From Brasenia schreberi (Eukaryota; Streptophyta; Magnoliopsida; Nymphaeales; Cabombaceae), in contig JAYKKT010000074.1 in assembly GCA_036023115.1 (NCBI GenBank), forward strand, positions 8,082,501 through 8,146,500: 64,000 nt of DNA, in the 5' to 3' direction. The position numbers and the translations under genes are program-made. Positions 39,124 to 50,381 of the stretch are shown here, in pieces. Each line of letters starts with the position of its first letter. The first letter of the stretch is position 1. The notes beneath the pieces are model-generated. The model had not been told where the DNA came from and did not search any database. It saw only the letters and a list, made by a program, of their open reading frames with translations.

Positions 39124-40037
39124 GAAGTCAAAGAGGCTCTTAAACATATGAAGGGTGGTAAATCGGTAGGACCAGACAATATTCCAATAGAAGTTTGGAA
39201 AATACTAGGAAAAATAGGAATCACTTGGCTCACAAGACTATTTAATGAAATATGGAGAAACCAAAAGATGCCCGAGGAATGGAGAGAGAGTACACTTATA
39301 CTCATATATAAGAACAAGGGAGACATTCATAATTGTGCGAATTATGGAGGTATTAAGTTAATGAGCCATACTATGAAATTATGAGAAAAAATTATCGAAC
39401 ATAGGTTAAGACAAGTATCAAGTATAACAGAGAACCAATTTGGATTCATGATAGGCATATCCACTGTTGAAGCGATTCACCTTTTGGGAACATTTTAGAG
39501 CAAAAAAGAAAGACCTTCGCATGATATTTATTGATCCAGAAAAATCTTACGATAGGGTACCGAAGGAGGTTCTTTGGAGAACCTTGGAAAAAAGAGGTAT
39601 CCCATTGACATACATTAACCTTATAAGAGACATGTACGGTGGTGTAAAACATGTGTGAGGACTCGTGAAGGAATGACAAACTTCTTTGAAGTTAATATTG
39701 GGTTACATCAAGGATCAACTTTAAGTCCATACTTATTTATAATGGTGACTGACGAGTTAACAAAACATATTCAAGATGAAGTGCCTTGGTGTATGTTATT
39801 TGCAAATGACATTGTGTTAGTGGAAGAGTAAGGAAAAAGTTCATAGAAAATTGGAACTATGGAGAGAAGCATTAGAAAGCAAAGGACTCCGACTTAGTAG
39901 AACAATGACAGAATATATGGAATGTAAGTTTGGTCATTTGGTTACTTTAGAGGACATAGAAATTAAAATTGGCACTCATTGCATCCCCAAAAGGAAAGTT
40001 TTAAATACCTAGGGTCAATTTTTCAGAGTGATGGAAG

Positions 40038-41014
40038 AATTGATAGAGATGTTATACAACAACTAAGCCTTTTCCCATACTAGACGGGGTCGGCTACATG
40101 GATTCTTTGTTTCCACAGATCCTTATCTTGTGCCATGTTAGCAGTTAACTCCCAATAAGCTAGATCGTTCTTTATTGTTTCTTTCCAACACTTTTGTGGT
40201 CGTCCTCTACCTCTTTTAATACTTTCCAAATTTAGTTTTTCTAACCTTCTTAAAGGTTCTTCTTTTGATCTTCTTTCTATATGTCCAAACCATCTTAAAC
40301 GATGTTCTCTCATTTTATCCTCTATTGGTGCCACTCCTACTTTGTTTCTAATAACCTCATTATGTATACGGTCTTTTCTTGTATGACCACTCATCCATCT
40401 CAACATCTTCATTTCTGTCACAGACAACTTTTGTACATGTTGATGATTAACTGCCCAACACTCAGAACCATAAAACATGGCAGGCCTAATTGCTGCTCTA
40501 TAATATTTACCTTTTAATTTTAATGGTATCTTCTTATCACAAAGAATACCTGATGCTCCTCTCCATTTTAACCAACCAACATTAATTCTATGCGTAACAT
40601 CTCCATCAATTCTTCCATCACTCTCAAAAATTGACCCTAGGTATTTAAAACTTTCCTTCTGAGGAATGCAATATGTGCCTATTTTAATTTCTATGTCCTC
40701 TGAAGTAACCAAATGATCAAACTTAAAGTTATGCATAAAATTAATGGAGAGGAGCATCAGGTATGAATACCTGATGCTCCTCTCCATTTTAACCAACCAG
40801 CATTAATTCTATAAGTAACATCTCCATCAATTCTTCCATCACTCTCAAAAATTGACCCTAGGTATTTAAAACTTTCCTTCTCAGGAATGCAATATGTGCC
40901 TATTTTAATTTCTATGTCCTCTGAAGTAACCAAATGATCAAACTTAAAGTAATGCATAAAATTAATGGAGAGGAGCATCACTTTTATTTGTAAATCAATT
41001 GATGGAGATGTTAT
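40038..41014 (-). mobile_element. RTE LINE nested in the host LINE in reverse, with scrambled 5' end (N2)
   Basis: The insert is 40056-40996 (941 bp). It is bounded by an 18-bp target duplication with one mismatch, AATTGATAGAGATGTTAT (40038-40055) and AATTGATGGAGATGTTAT (40997-41014). From its 3' end (ACAACAACTAAGCC) it reads as normal antisense LINE to about 40737, with the 238-codon frame 40080-40796. Then come a short sense-oriented LINE patch, a second copy of the preceding roughly 190 bp, another sense patch, and a 16-base piece matching the linker region (GATTTACAAATAAAA). This patchwork is described in the findings. Confidence 0.88.
40743..40788. repeat. Perfect 22-bp-arm palindrome
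   Basis: The arms 40743-40764 and 40767-40788 are perfect reverse complements around a 2-base spacer (GA). The palindrome sits at a sense/antisense switch point inside LINE copy N2. Confidence 0.95.
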
Positions 41015-41551
41015 GCATAAAATTAATATTGGTTGGTTAAAATGGAGAGGAGCATCAGGTATTCTTTGTGATAAGAAGATACCATTAAAGTTAGAGCAAC
41101 AATTAGACTTGTCATATTTTATGGTTCTGAGTGTTGGGCACTTAACCATCAACATGTAGAAAAGATGTCTATGACAGAAATGAAGACGTTGAGATGGATG
41201 AGTGGTCATAGAAGAAAGGACCGTATACATAATGAGGTTATTAGAAACACTCATGGAGTGGCACCAATAGACCATAAAATGAGAGAATATCGTTTAAAAT
41301 GATTTGAACGTATAGAAAGAATATCAGAAGAAGAACCTATAAGAAGGTATGAAAAACTAAATTTGGAAAGTATTAAAAGAGGTAGAGGACGACCACAAAA
41401 GTGTTGGAAAGAAACACTAAAGAATGATCTAGCTTATTGTGAGTTAACTGCTAATATGGTGCATGATAGAGCTCTGTGGAAACAAAGAATCCACGTAGCC
41501 AACCCCATCTAGTATGGGAAAAGGCTTAGTTGTTGTTGATTAAACATGACA

Positions 41552-42874
41552 CTAACTTCTTAACTGGCTAATGTTGTAAACAAACAACGTAAGATCCATT
41601 CTATGGTCAACCAGGGATGTGTACATCATCATGGCTTTCTATAAAATCCTCAACAAGCAAGGGACTCAGGACAACTTTAAGGAACTGATTTCAGCAGGAA
41701 AGCTCACCAATTTCATCAAATAATGCATGTACATGCAGGAAAGCGTGCTGTATCAAGTTAGTTAAATCATGTAGCATTAAAAATATCAAGTTTTATAAAA
41801 GGAAAAATCATGTAACCGAATGCTTTGGTTCATACATTAAGGTTGTGTTCTGAACCCGAAATGTCAAAGGTCATGGGGATTGCTTAAACTCCTCTCACCA
41901 ACTTTGCTTGGGACTCCCCAACCCAAAATTCCCTGATTTCCACTACATTTCATCGTCCAAAGAAGGATTTTGCAACTATCCCCACCCTATCTCCATCTCA
42001 AATCTGACTTCTAAACAGAGCCAGATGGCGAAAAGTGGACTAAGCATGATACAAATTAGTTGTTAGATCACCTCCTTATGATGAATTATATAAAATTGGA
42101 GCAGCCACCAGAAAACATCAGAGATTACAATTCATAAAGTAAGGATGCATGCACACATGCCACCATAAGCATCGTGAGTTCACAACGTCGGGCAAGCCAT
42201 CCTGTTAACAGGGTCATGTCAGCAGGACTTGTGCCACACCAAGCCCAGGCCCAGTTCTCACCAAGAAGGGTCGTCCAAGGCCCCAAATACTGGGCTGCCC
42301 AAACCATCACCCACTCCTAATCATTAGCAGAGGAAACACTTGGGTAAAATCCACGTAATAGACGTCTGTTACAATCAACAAGCTGCATGGTGCATCCAGT
42401 GGAAGATTGACGATAAGATTACCTGTGTGTTAATATGATGTTACCAGATAACGTTCTCTGGCTTTGATAGCAAACGAGTTGCTCAAAGGAAAGGTGAGTG
42501 AGAGGATGCTGAGTAAAATCGGGTGAAATAAATTGATCGAAGCACTATTGAGAAAATCAAAGACATGTCAACTTTTATCATCAAGAAATTCGTTACAAAG
42601 AGCAATTAAAATACAAAAAGAATGAACGTAGAAGCAAGCTTTGCTAGGAGACAACAAACATGCACAAATTACAGAAAGACAGAACAAGAAAATGAATGAT
42701 CCACATAACACTTAATGCTTCATGGATAAGTTTATGAACTGTCAGAAATTGTATACGGTTCCTTCGACCATGGAGTTTGTGACATATTTCGGCTTTGAAA
42801 AGTTAACTTTATCACTTCTTTAACAATATAAGCAAGACAAGAAAAATCAGTTAGTCCACATCACTTGGAAGGCA
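41552..42874. other. Spacer, no gene recognised
   Basis: No coding or RNA feature is supported. A 61-codon minus frame at 42125-42310 is unrecognised. Confidence 0.4.
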
Positions 42875-43560
42875 TCAGGAAGAAGAAATGATTTGAGTAT
42901 CAAAATTATCTACAGCTCCGTAGACAGAAGTTACCCAGTAGCTGCAGAGGAAGCTCCCTTTGTTGCGGAAATTGGAGATTCGAATGGAACGTCTTGATCT
43001 TCGGCAAGAAACTATCACCACTTGGCTTGACATCCTTCTTCTTCCCGAACTCACCACCCTTGAAGCTCCCCCATATGTTCGAATTCTCATGACCGAATTG
43101 ACTCTCACTGAAGGAGAATGCAGATGAAGCCAACTATCAATTGACTCAGAGGTGGAAGAAGGTACAGCTAGGAATAGGCTGAACGACGTGAGAGGAGCTA
43201 GTGCTCGAATATACCTGATTCTCTTCACAGTGAACGGCCGGGCGAGGGCGTGGAAGAAAATTCATGCCTCAAATTCGAAGCTCTTTCTTGCGAAACGATT
43301 CAAGAAGAGGCATTTTCTCGTTCTCCCTCTCGTTTTACGTTTTCTACTTATTTCAATAAATCAAATCAAATACAGCACTCCAGCTACAATCATAAACCCT
43401 AAACGATCGAGAGGAGAATCTGAAGAAAGCAGAGCAAAGAATCAAACAAGAAAAGCTCGTCTTCGGACGATCGTTTGCCAGGAAAACCAACGAATTCAGC
43501 GTTTTCAGATCGGAACGGTGGAATCTAAGGTTTCCCTTTCTAATTGTTTGATAGAGAGTT
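42875..43560 (-). other. Unassigned exon-like and leader-like segment
   Basis: On the minus strand a frame from 43133 reads SAFSFSESQFGHENSNIW, followed by a Lys-rich stretch, and ends LPLQLLG at a possible donor (CTGG|GTAACT, about 42930). Upstream on the same strand lies GA-rich, leader-like sequence. Overlapping frames on both strands remain open for 75-136 codons. A telo-box-like AAACCCTAA is at 43395. I do not recognise the protein, and the direction is not certain. It could be the 5' end of an unknown gene or a retro-fragment. Confidence 0.25.
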
Positions 43561-43714
43561 AATTGAACGAGTTAAACCAACGACATGGCTGATTATTTCT
43601 TCTTAGAGAGAGACAGAATCGAAGATAAATCCTAAGCACTGCTTGGATGATCCCAAGCAAAGAGAATCCTTTTCACTTCGATCACCACCAGGCCGAGTTA
43701 ACACTGAAATCTGT

Positions 43715-44100
43715 TAGCGCGCGAACGTTGCTTCCCACCCTCACCCCGCTACGCGACGAAAAAATCCGTCCCACACCGGAACCGAGACCTAAACCCACCC
43801 CAAAGCGATTCGATCCGGTTCCGAGTTTCCAACTGAAACCGAACCGAGTCAGAAACCAATTGGAACCAAAACATTGGAAACCGGATCCGAAACAGAAGAC
43901 CACCCAATTAGGTTCGGGTTCTCATGAAACCGGAACTACTGACTGTTTCAAACCACCGATTCCATTTTTTTCAGATTTTTTAATGTTTTTTTTCAATTCA
44001 ACGCAGCTTAGGTCTCAAACCAAACCGACCCAGTCCAAAGAAAATTGGAACCGACTATCCAATTTACCCGAAACCTGCCTAGCTTATTCAGTGTCATTGA
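43715..44100. repeat. Dispersed GGTTCC-rich repeat, copy 2
   Basis: The segment holds many CCGGTTCC, AACCGAACCG and GAAACCGG motifs. It contains GACCACCCAATTAGGTTC, matched by GGCCACCCAATTCAGTTA at about 54073. The proline- and lysine-rich 152-codon frame (43647-44105) over it reflects the repeat composition and is not called. Confidence 0.5.
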
Positions 44101-45705
44101 AGTGAATGCTAAAGAAAGTGACAAAGTTACACTGTGAATTAGCATGACAATGGCTTCGGGTTTTAGTCTGCCGTATAATTGTTACCATAATTTTTGTGTA
44201 GTGGTACGCGAACAACTTAATTTGAACAGTATATTGAGTCAATGTAGAACAAATAATGTGGGTTTTTTAGTATCTTGACTCATAAAAGGTCTGGTTCGGC
44301 TTCTTGAAATTAAGACCAGCTTTCTTGGCTGATTTGAGATTAAGCTTAGAACTAAACCAGCTGACCTAACCAGACCAAGAACACCCCTAATTGCCTAGAT
44401 TGATTTGAGGAACCGTCGAGTTTTTTTTACTAATATAACTCAAGGTGTTCACTTCTACATGTAAACCCAAATGGAAAATGGTAATCAAATGCGACTTATT
44501 TCTCTAAATCATACTTCCCAAATAGATTTCTAATATTCAAATCTTTTTCTTAATCATACATGTGTTTGGAGCACCACTCCAAAAGCTTGTTTGGCTCAAA
44601 TAGCTTGATCCTAGAAGAAAACTGGACTTGGAAAGATAAACCCACTTGATTTATTAATAGGCTGGATCTTAGATTTGTGTTCTTCAATTTTGTTGGCTGA
44701 CGTCTTCACCCGGCTTACCTATGGAAAAGAGAATTTATGTGTTAATCGGTTTGGGCATAAGATTGGATTAGCAAGAATGGTCTGGATCAGCAAGAATGGT
44801 CTGGATCAGTTTGTGCATGAAATCTATTTGGGATGAATCAAGTTCGGCTCAGTTCTAGAGATCAAGCTTGACCAAGTTCGGGTTGACTTTGCGATTGGCA
44901 ATGAAATCACGGTAACTTGTAACCTTCATGGGAGAACTTGTTGGACTTAATGGTGGAATTAAGTGTTGTTGGGCCCAATTAAGTCTATGTAACAATTATT
45001 CACTTTAGTTATTAATAAATACTCCTAAAAGCTTAATTGGTAAATATTTAACTAAGTTGTTTTTTTTATATATGTGGTAGCTCTTGAACATGATTTTAAA
45101 ATAACTTAGATAGGACATGGATGACCACACATGCATGTACATGCATATTGGGCTGAGCGAGGTCGGGCTTGGGTCTAGAGAATTGCTTTTGATCTTCTTT
45201 CTTTTTGCATAAGAAAATTTTGACTTAACAATCAAATGATCTTCTCATAAAAAAGCATTAAGGTGGTTACGGATTTGAGGAGGTGCATCCCTTATTTTAT
45301 TATAAACCATGGATTAGGGTTTCTAATATGAGTGAAACACCTCTATTTATGCATGTAGTCCTACAATTGCTTTCAAAATAACTAGCATAATTTTCTTTAA
45401 AAATACTTTCACAATGGTGCTTTTTTGAAAACAAATGCTTGAATTATTTTGAATATTCACCATATTCCAGGAATATATGTCTTCTCCAAAATGTGAAACG
45501 TCAATTGTTCGAAATGAAAAACCGAATCCAAGTCTTCAATTTCATTGTACAGTCAAATCCGATTCAGAATCCAAATGCCAAGACCTTTGCATGGTGTATA
45601 CCCATGTTTAATAATAACATATTTCAAGGCTTTTTGAGTTTTGAAAAGTTTTGATAAAGTGGATTGCCTTGAAATAATGTATCATCAATGACATGGTTAT
45701 ACACT
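44101..45705. other. Spacer with a 19-bp duplicated motif
   Basis: AGCAAGAATGGTCTGGATC occurs twice in tandem at about 44770-44807. Otherwise no gene is recognised. Confidence 0.4.
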
Positions 45706-45898
45706 CTAGTTTTTTTGGGTTTGCTCAGGAGATGTAGGGTTTGGATAGTGGAAGGCTTTGGTTTCCCTAGGATACACATGACCCTAGGAGTGGGTGACTT
45801 GGATGGTTTGGGAGTTCTTAGGAGATGGACGACCTTTAGAGGGTGAGACTTGGGCTCTCGTAGGGGGTAGATGATTTTGGGTGAGTTGGGTGTCTCCA
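45706..45898. repeat. Degenerate minisatellite, about four units of 48 bp
   Basis: Successive units begin TTTGGGTTTGCTCAGG, TTTGGTTTCCCTAGG, TTTGGGAGTTCTTAGG and CTCTCGTAGGGG, each followed by a GGGTGA-like block. The minus-strand frame 45624-45989, rich in PK and SKSPTP-like repeats, is the translation of this minisatellite and is unlikely to be a gene. Confidence 0.5.
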
Positions 45899-47222
45899 TG
45901 GCCCTCTCACTTGATGGGTCACTTGATATGCAAGGGAAGGTTTGTACTCTCTTGAGGTGTGGGTTGTCTTCTCCAAGGATTACCACCACTTGTTATCCCA
46001 TGAAAACTTTAGGCATTTATGGAAGGTTGAAGGGGCGACTTAGAAGAAATATATCCAAGGCCTCCCTAGTAACAAATTGTAATGGGGGTTTATGTATAAG
46101 ACATGAAACAATCCCATATGTTGGATATTGCCGACCTCCATGAGTAACTCGATGGATCCTATGGAGTGGGATGAGTCGCCATCGTATCCTGTGATCACAA
46201 TAAGACTTTATTCAAGCCTAAATCCATAACTAAATCTCATTGGTAAGAGGACGTGATTTTAGGATATCAACCATATGAATCCATCGTGTATCCTAGTATC
46301 TCCCTTCTCTTTGTACGCTCTGTGTGGTTGAAACACTTTCTACGATATATTCCTGGACATCGGAATCAGTATGTATATAGAAGATGTTGCGAAAGGGAGA
46401 GACAATATTACTTTATATAGAGAGAATCTTATATGCATAATATTTTTTGATGTATAAATTTGTATAAATATTTTTATTGTTTGATCGGTACTTTTAATTC
46501 AAATCTTCATTTTAGACTCGAAAATTGAATTGGAGAGGTGTTTATGCCAGATTAAGACTTTATGCATTTAGAACTCTCACTCACTTTCTATTATATATAA
46601 AGATAAAAGAGGGAGAGTAACTATTCAAATGCAGAGCCCTTCCCTACCGGTTGGTGCTGATTCTAAATTTCTCAGCAACAAATGACAAGACTTGGCCTTC
46701 TTTCCAATTTTCCTTCTTCCAATGAGCCTTAAGCCCGACCCTTTCTCACGCTTTATATTTATATTTTAACTAATTGAATGCAAAGAAATATGAGCATCTG
46801 AATTAATGGCAACAAGGCACTTTGGTCATCGATCGCAGCGAGATTGGAGCGTAAAATAGACGCATGATGCTTTACCATGTTTACGCTTTTAGAATATGCG
46901 AAGACAAACTTGATCAACAAAAGAAAAAGCAAGAGACGGCAAAACTTTGAATGCTCAAGCAAAATCTCGTTTTAGAATATCCATCTAACACGAGATTTAA
47001 GGGACGAAGAAAGCGATGGCTTGAGAGAGAGAATATCTTAATCACTAACCATATCCCTAGCTTTCTTGCACAGTGTTCTGATAGCTCAAGGTTCAGATTT
47101 GAATTTGTTATTGACGGAAGTCTACAACAACACGGCTTTTGGAAACTTGTATATAGAGAGAACGTTGGTGCCTTCCCTTTTAACCATCAACTGTTATGTT
47201 GTAGCAGAGCAATTGCAACAAC
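45899..47222. other. Spacer and upstream region of the HIPP gene
   Basis: No other gene is recognised. The last few hundred bases should hold the promoter and leader of the gene at 47223. Confidence 0.35.
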
Positions 47223-48008
47223 ATGACCAAAGGACGACCTCTTTCCTTGCAGGTTCTTTCTTTCATGGAGCTCTTCTTTTGGTATTTTACTTGGTTTTTA
47301 ATGTTGTATTCGTTTCGTTTCACATAGTGATCTTTTCGTGTGTGTGTGTGTGCGCGTACGTGTGTGTTGGTCTTTTGATGGTTTCAGACTGTAGAGCTGA
47401 AGGTACGGATGTGTTGCATGGGATGTGAGAGAGTAGTCAGAAACGCGCTAAAGAAACTGCGAGGCAAGACGAAACTCTCTCTCTCTTTCTCTTTCTCTCT
47501 CTGCGAGCATATTATTAGACCTCCGGAAGCCTGCATGCAGCTAGGGCATGATAGGCGAACAACTCAAACTGTTCCTGTTTGGTCTCATTTGTGAACTTAA
47601 AGTGATGTTTGCATTCAGCTGATTTTTGTTTGTGCTGAACCTAGCATGAGTTAAACAAGGCAACCCATGAACTTCCCTGTTGAAGTTAAAAGCTAGTTAA
47701 TTTTTTATTAAAAATTAAGTTGAAAACCATGTTCCTGTATAAAGTTTGCTTAACTTTGTTATGTATACCCATCGCTAACTTTTGCATGATTTTCTAACAC
47801 ACACATATAATATGGTATATGTTAACAATATTATCTATTAACATATCTAAATAAACTTCAACTATTAAATTTTACATATAATTACAGAAAAGTTCTTTTC
47901 AAATAAAATAAACTTAGAAAAGTATGAGTATACTTTTTTTTATTTTTTAATTGAAATATCAATCTTAAAATTTGATTGAATATGTTAACAAGTAATGTTG
48001 TTAGCATA

Positions 48009-48070
<62 letters not shown>

Positions 48071-48705
48071 ACTACCTTTTTTAAAAGATTTAAGTTTTTT
48101 AGCAATAATATATGGATGATCATACTATAGAATGGTGAGGATCTTATAAGACCGTTCTATAGCATGATCATCCGACATATTACTGTTCAAAAAGCTTAAA
48201 TCTTTAAAAAGAGGTAGTGATTTAAGATTTTTAATAGTAATATATCGGATGATCAAGCTATAGAACGGTGAGGATCTTATAAGGCACGCGATCGAACTTT
48301 GAGCAAAGAGCAATGCGGTCCACACTCACAAATCGAGGGCCACCATGGAAAGAAAGGATTTGTGTGTTTAAATTGTCGACGGTTTCAGGTGTGGACAGCG
48401 TGGAGGTGGAGGTGGCGTTGGAGAAGGTGACGGTGATCGGGTACGTGGACCGGAACAAGGTGCTGAGGGCTGTGAGGCGTAGCGGCAAACGGGCGGAGTT
48501 CTGGCCCACCGGCCAGCCCCTCTTCTACACGGGACCGTCCGATTACTACTACGACGATAAGGCGTACCGTGAAACCTACAACTACTGGCGCCATGGCTAT
48601 AACGACGGCGAACGGCACGGCCGAGCCCGCTCGGCCTACCGCCCGGACGACAAGGCCTCCACACTCTTCAATGAAGACAACGTTCATGCCTGCGCCATCA
48701 TGTAA
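47223..48705 (+). CDS. Heavy-metal-associated isoprenylated plant protein (HIPP30-like), three exons
   Basis: Exons are 47223-47252, 47388-47463 and 48389-48705, giving 140 aa. The HMA domain (about 11-75) opens TVELKVRMCCMGCERVV, with the metal-binding CxxC intact, and continues GVDSVEVEVALEKVTVIGYV. Conserved HIPP blocks follow: RAEFWP, YNYWRHGYN and LFNEDNVHACAIM. The last four residues, CAIM, form a CaaX box; terminal Met predicts farnesylation and membrane or nuclear targeting. HIPPs bind metals such as Cu, Zn and Cd and act as chaperones or stress proteins. Intron 1 is GT-AG. Intron 2 (47464-48388) begins GCAAG, a GC-AG intron; only this junction restores LRG|VDSVEV in frame. Intron 2 also carries a (TA)n tract and a MITE. 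The first exon, only ten codons (MTKGRPLSLQ), rests on frame, the MTK start and donor quality, so it is the least sure part. Confidence 0.88.
48011..48067. repeat. (TA)n microsatellite in the HIPP intron
   Basis: About 28 TA dinucleotides abut the left end of the MITE at 48071. Confidence 0.95.
48071..48284. mobile_element. Fold-back MITE with an extra third arm, in the HIPP intron
   Basis: The left arm 48071-48150 and right arm 48151-48218 are imperfect inverted copies (ACTACCTYTTTT, AGATTTAAG, GGATGATCATRCTATAGAA, CTTATAAG) and would form a long hairpin. A third, direct copy of the left arm (48219-48284; GGATGATCAAGCTATAGAAC) follows at once. The element is non-coding and sits next to a TA tract, as MITEs that prefer TA targets do. 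Confidence 0.65.
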
Positions 48706-49201
48706 TCATCTGATTCACCCCGCCCTCTTCAAGTTAAAGGGTTTAATTCGCTGGTTACAATAAATAGTTCATATGAACGTATAAATGTACAAATGGGTGT
48801 AAATTGTACTTATATCTCGGTGGAGAACAATAAATTGGTCGTCGTATAATATATAGAAGGTGTCTTAGCTGACGTTATTTTACTTTTATTGATATATTAA
48901 ATGTAAAATACAAAAATATAATGATATTTTTAATTGAAATCTCTATCAATACCAAAAAAAACTAAGAATATATATATATAGCTTTTCCCAGGAATCACCC
49001 TTTCCGAGATAAACTAGTGGATAAATTAGGACCACCTTGCCTAATACAAAACTAAACGTCAATTTCTTAAGTCTCCCCTGTCAATGGGGACAACTCACAC
49101 TTACTATTTTCAAGTGTACCGAAAGTTGCTGAGGCTGCTAAAGAGAATATTAACTACATTTATATATCGTTTTAGAAGTTGGCTGTTCTCTCTTTGGGTA
49201 C
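48706..49201 (+). other. HIPP 3' UTR and spacer
   Basis: AATAAA-like signals occur at 48760 and 48828. No further gene is recognised. Confidence 0.4.
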
Positions 49202-50139
49202 GTGTTTGTATATACAACAACAACTAAGCCTTTTCCCATGCTAGACGGGGTCGGCTACATGGATTCTTTGTTTCCACGGATCTCTATCGTGTGTCATTTT
49301 AGCAGTTATCTCACAATAAGCTAGATCATTCTTTATTGTTTCTTTTCAACACTTTTGTTGTCGTCCTCTACCTTTTTTAATACTTTCAAAATCTAGCTTT
49401 TCATACCATCTTATAGGTTATCTTTTGATCTTCTTTCTATATGTTCAAACCATCTTAAACGATATTCTCTCATTTTATCCTCTATTGGTGTCACTCTTAA
49501 TTTGTTTCTAATAACCTCATTATGCATATGGTCTTTTCTTGTATGACCACTCATCCATCTCAACATCTTCATTTTTGTCACAGACATCTTTTGTACATGT
49601 TCATGATTAACTGCCCAACACTCAAAACCATAAAACATCGCAGGTGTAATTGCTGCTCTATAATATTTACCTTTTAACTTTAATGATATCTTTTTATCAC
49701 AAAGAACACCTGATGCTCCTCTCCATTTTAACCAACTAGCATTAATTCTATGCGTAACATCTCCATCAATTCTTCCATCATTATGAAAAATTAACCTTAG
49801 ATATTTAAAACTTTCCTTTTGGGGGATGCAATGTGTGTCAATTTTAATTTATATGTCCTCTGAAGTAACCAAATGATCAAACTTACATTCCATATATTAT
49901 GTGTTTGTTCTACTAAGTCGGAGGCCTTTGCTTTCTAATGTTTCTCATCATAGTTCCAATTTTCTATTAACTTTTTCCTTAGACTCCTCCACTAACACAA
50001 TGTCATATGCAAATAACATACACCAAGGTACTTCATCTTGAATATGTTTTGTTAACTCATCAATCACCATTATAAATAAGTATGGACTTAAAGTTGATCC
50101 TTGATGTAACCATTTGATCTCCATGTGTGTTTGTATATA
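49202..50139 (-). mobile_element. RTE LINE copy C, 5'-truncated, with target duplication
   Basis: The element is 49215-50126, flanked by the perfect 13-bp duplication GTGTTTGTATATA (49202-49214 and 50127-50139). On the minus strand it starts after the RT palm (GGATCAACTTTAAGTCC), runs through the FADD region and a degraded 3' domain (75-codon frame 49411-49638) and ends in the (TTG)n tail at 49215. The first 16 bases (50111-50126) do not match other copies and may be non-templated or patched. Frameshifts and stops are frequent. Confidence 0.9.
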
Positions 50140-50340
50140 TATAAGAAAATTAGTAAATATGCATACCCATCTACGTAGAAATCTTCTTAAACATCTCTAC
50201 TATTTGATTTACATAAACAATAATGGAGATTTAAAAATTTAAGGTACTATTTGGATTAAATATTTTTATTTTATCACTTCAATAGTTCATCTTAATGGTG
50301 AAGATGATAAAGTAAATTTAAGCATGACTGAGTGAGCTAT

Positions 50341-50381
<41 letters not shown>

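Larger units (their letters stand above)
36315..41551 (+). mobile_element. Full-length RTE-clade LINE (host element) interrupted by two later LINEs
   Basis: The perfect 13-bp duplication ATTAAACATGACA flanks the whole block (36315-36327 and 41539-41551). Removing the two inner insertions and one copy of each target duplication leaves 36328-38114, 39124-40055 and 41015-41538, about 3.24 kb, the size of a complete RTE element. It begins with a leader (AAGCCCGGATCAAGGAGGAG at about 36371). It continues through the AP endonuclease (about 36720-37290; MICLGGDLNEHVGK) and the linker. RT fingers and palm follow at 39140-39660 ([19 protein letters not shown]), and the 3' domain ends in GGCTTAGTTGTTGTTG. 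Several stops are present and the RT box reads FAND, so it is dead. It stands alone, with no ORF1 in front of the endonuclease, as RTE elements do. Confidence 0.9.

Noticed and set aside
36328..41538. Reading the block as many independent LINE fragments or a LINE array
   Set aside because: Three nested target duplications explain all pieces with one host and two insertions.
43647..44105. 152-codon proline/lysine-rich frame
   Set aside because: Its composition follows the GGTTCC-type repeat and there is no recognisable domain or splice context.
45624..45989. 121-codon minus-strand repeat protein
   Set aside because: Explained by the 48-bp minisatellite; no homolog recognised.
48368..48687. 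Two minus-strand Arg- or Val-rich frames of about 100 codons
   Set aside because: Antisense shadows of HIPP exon 3, which has clear homology on the plus strand.
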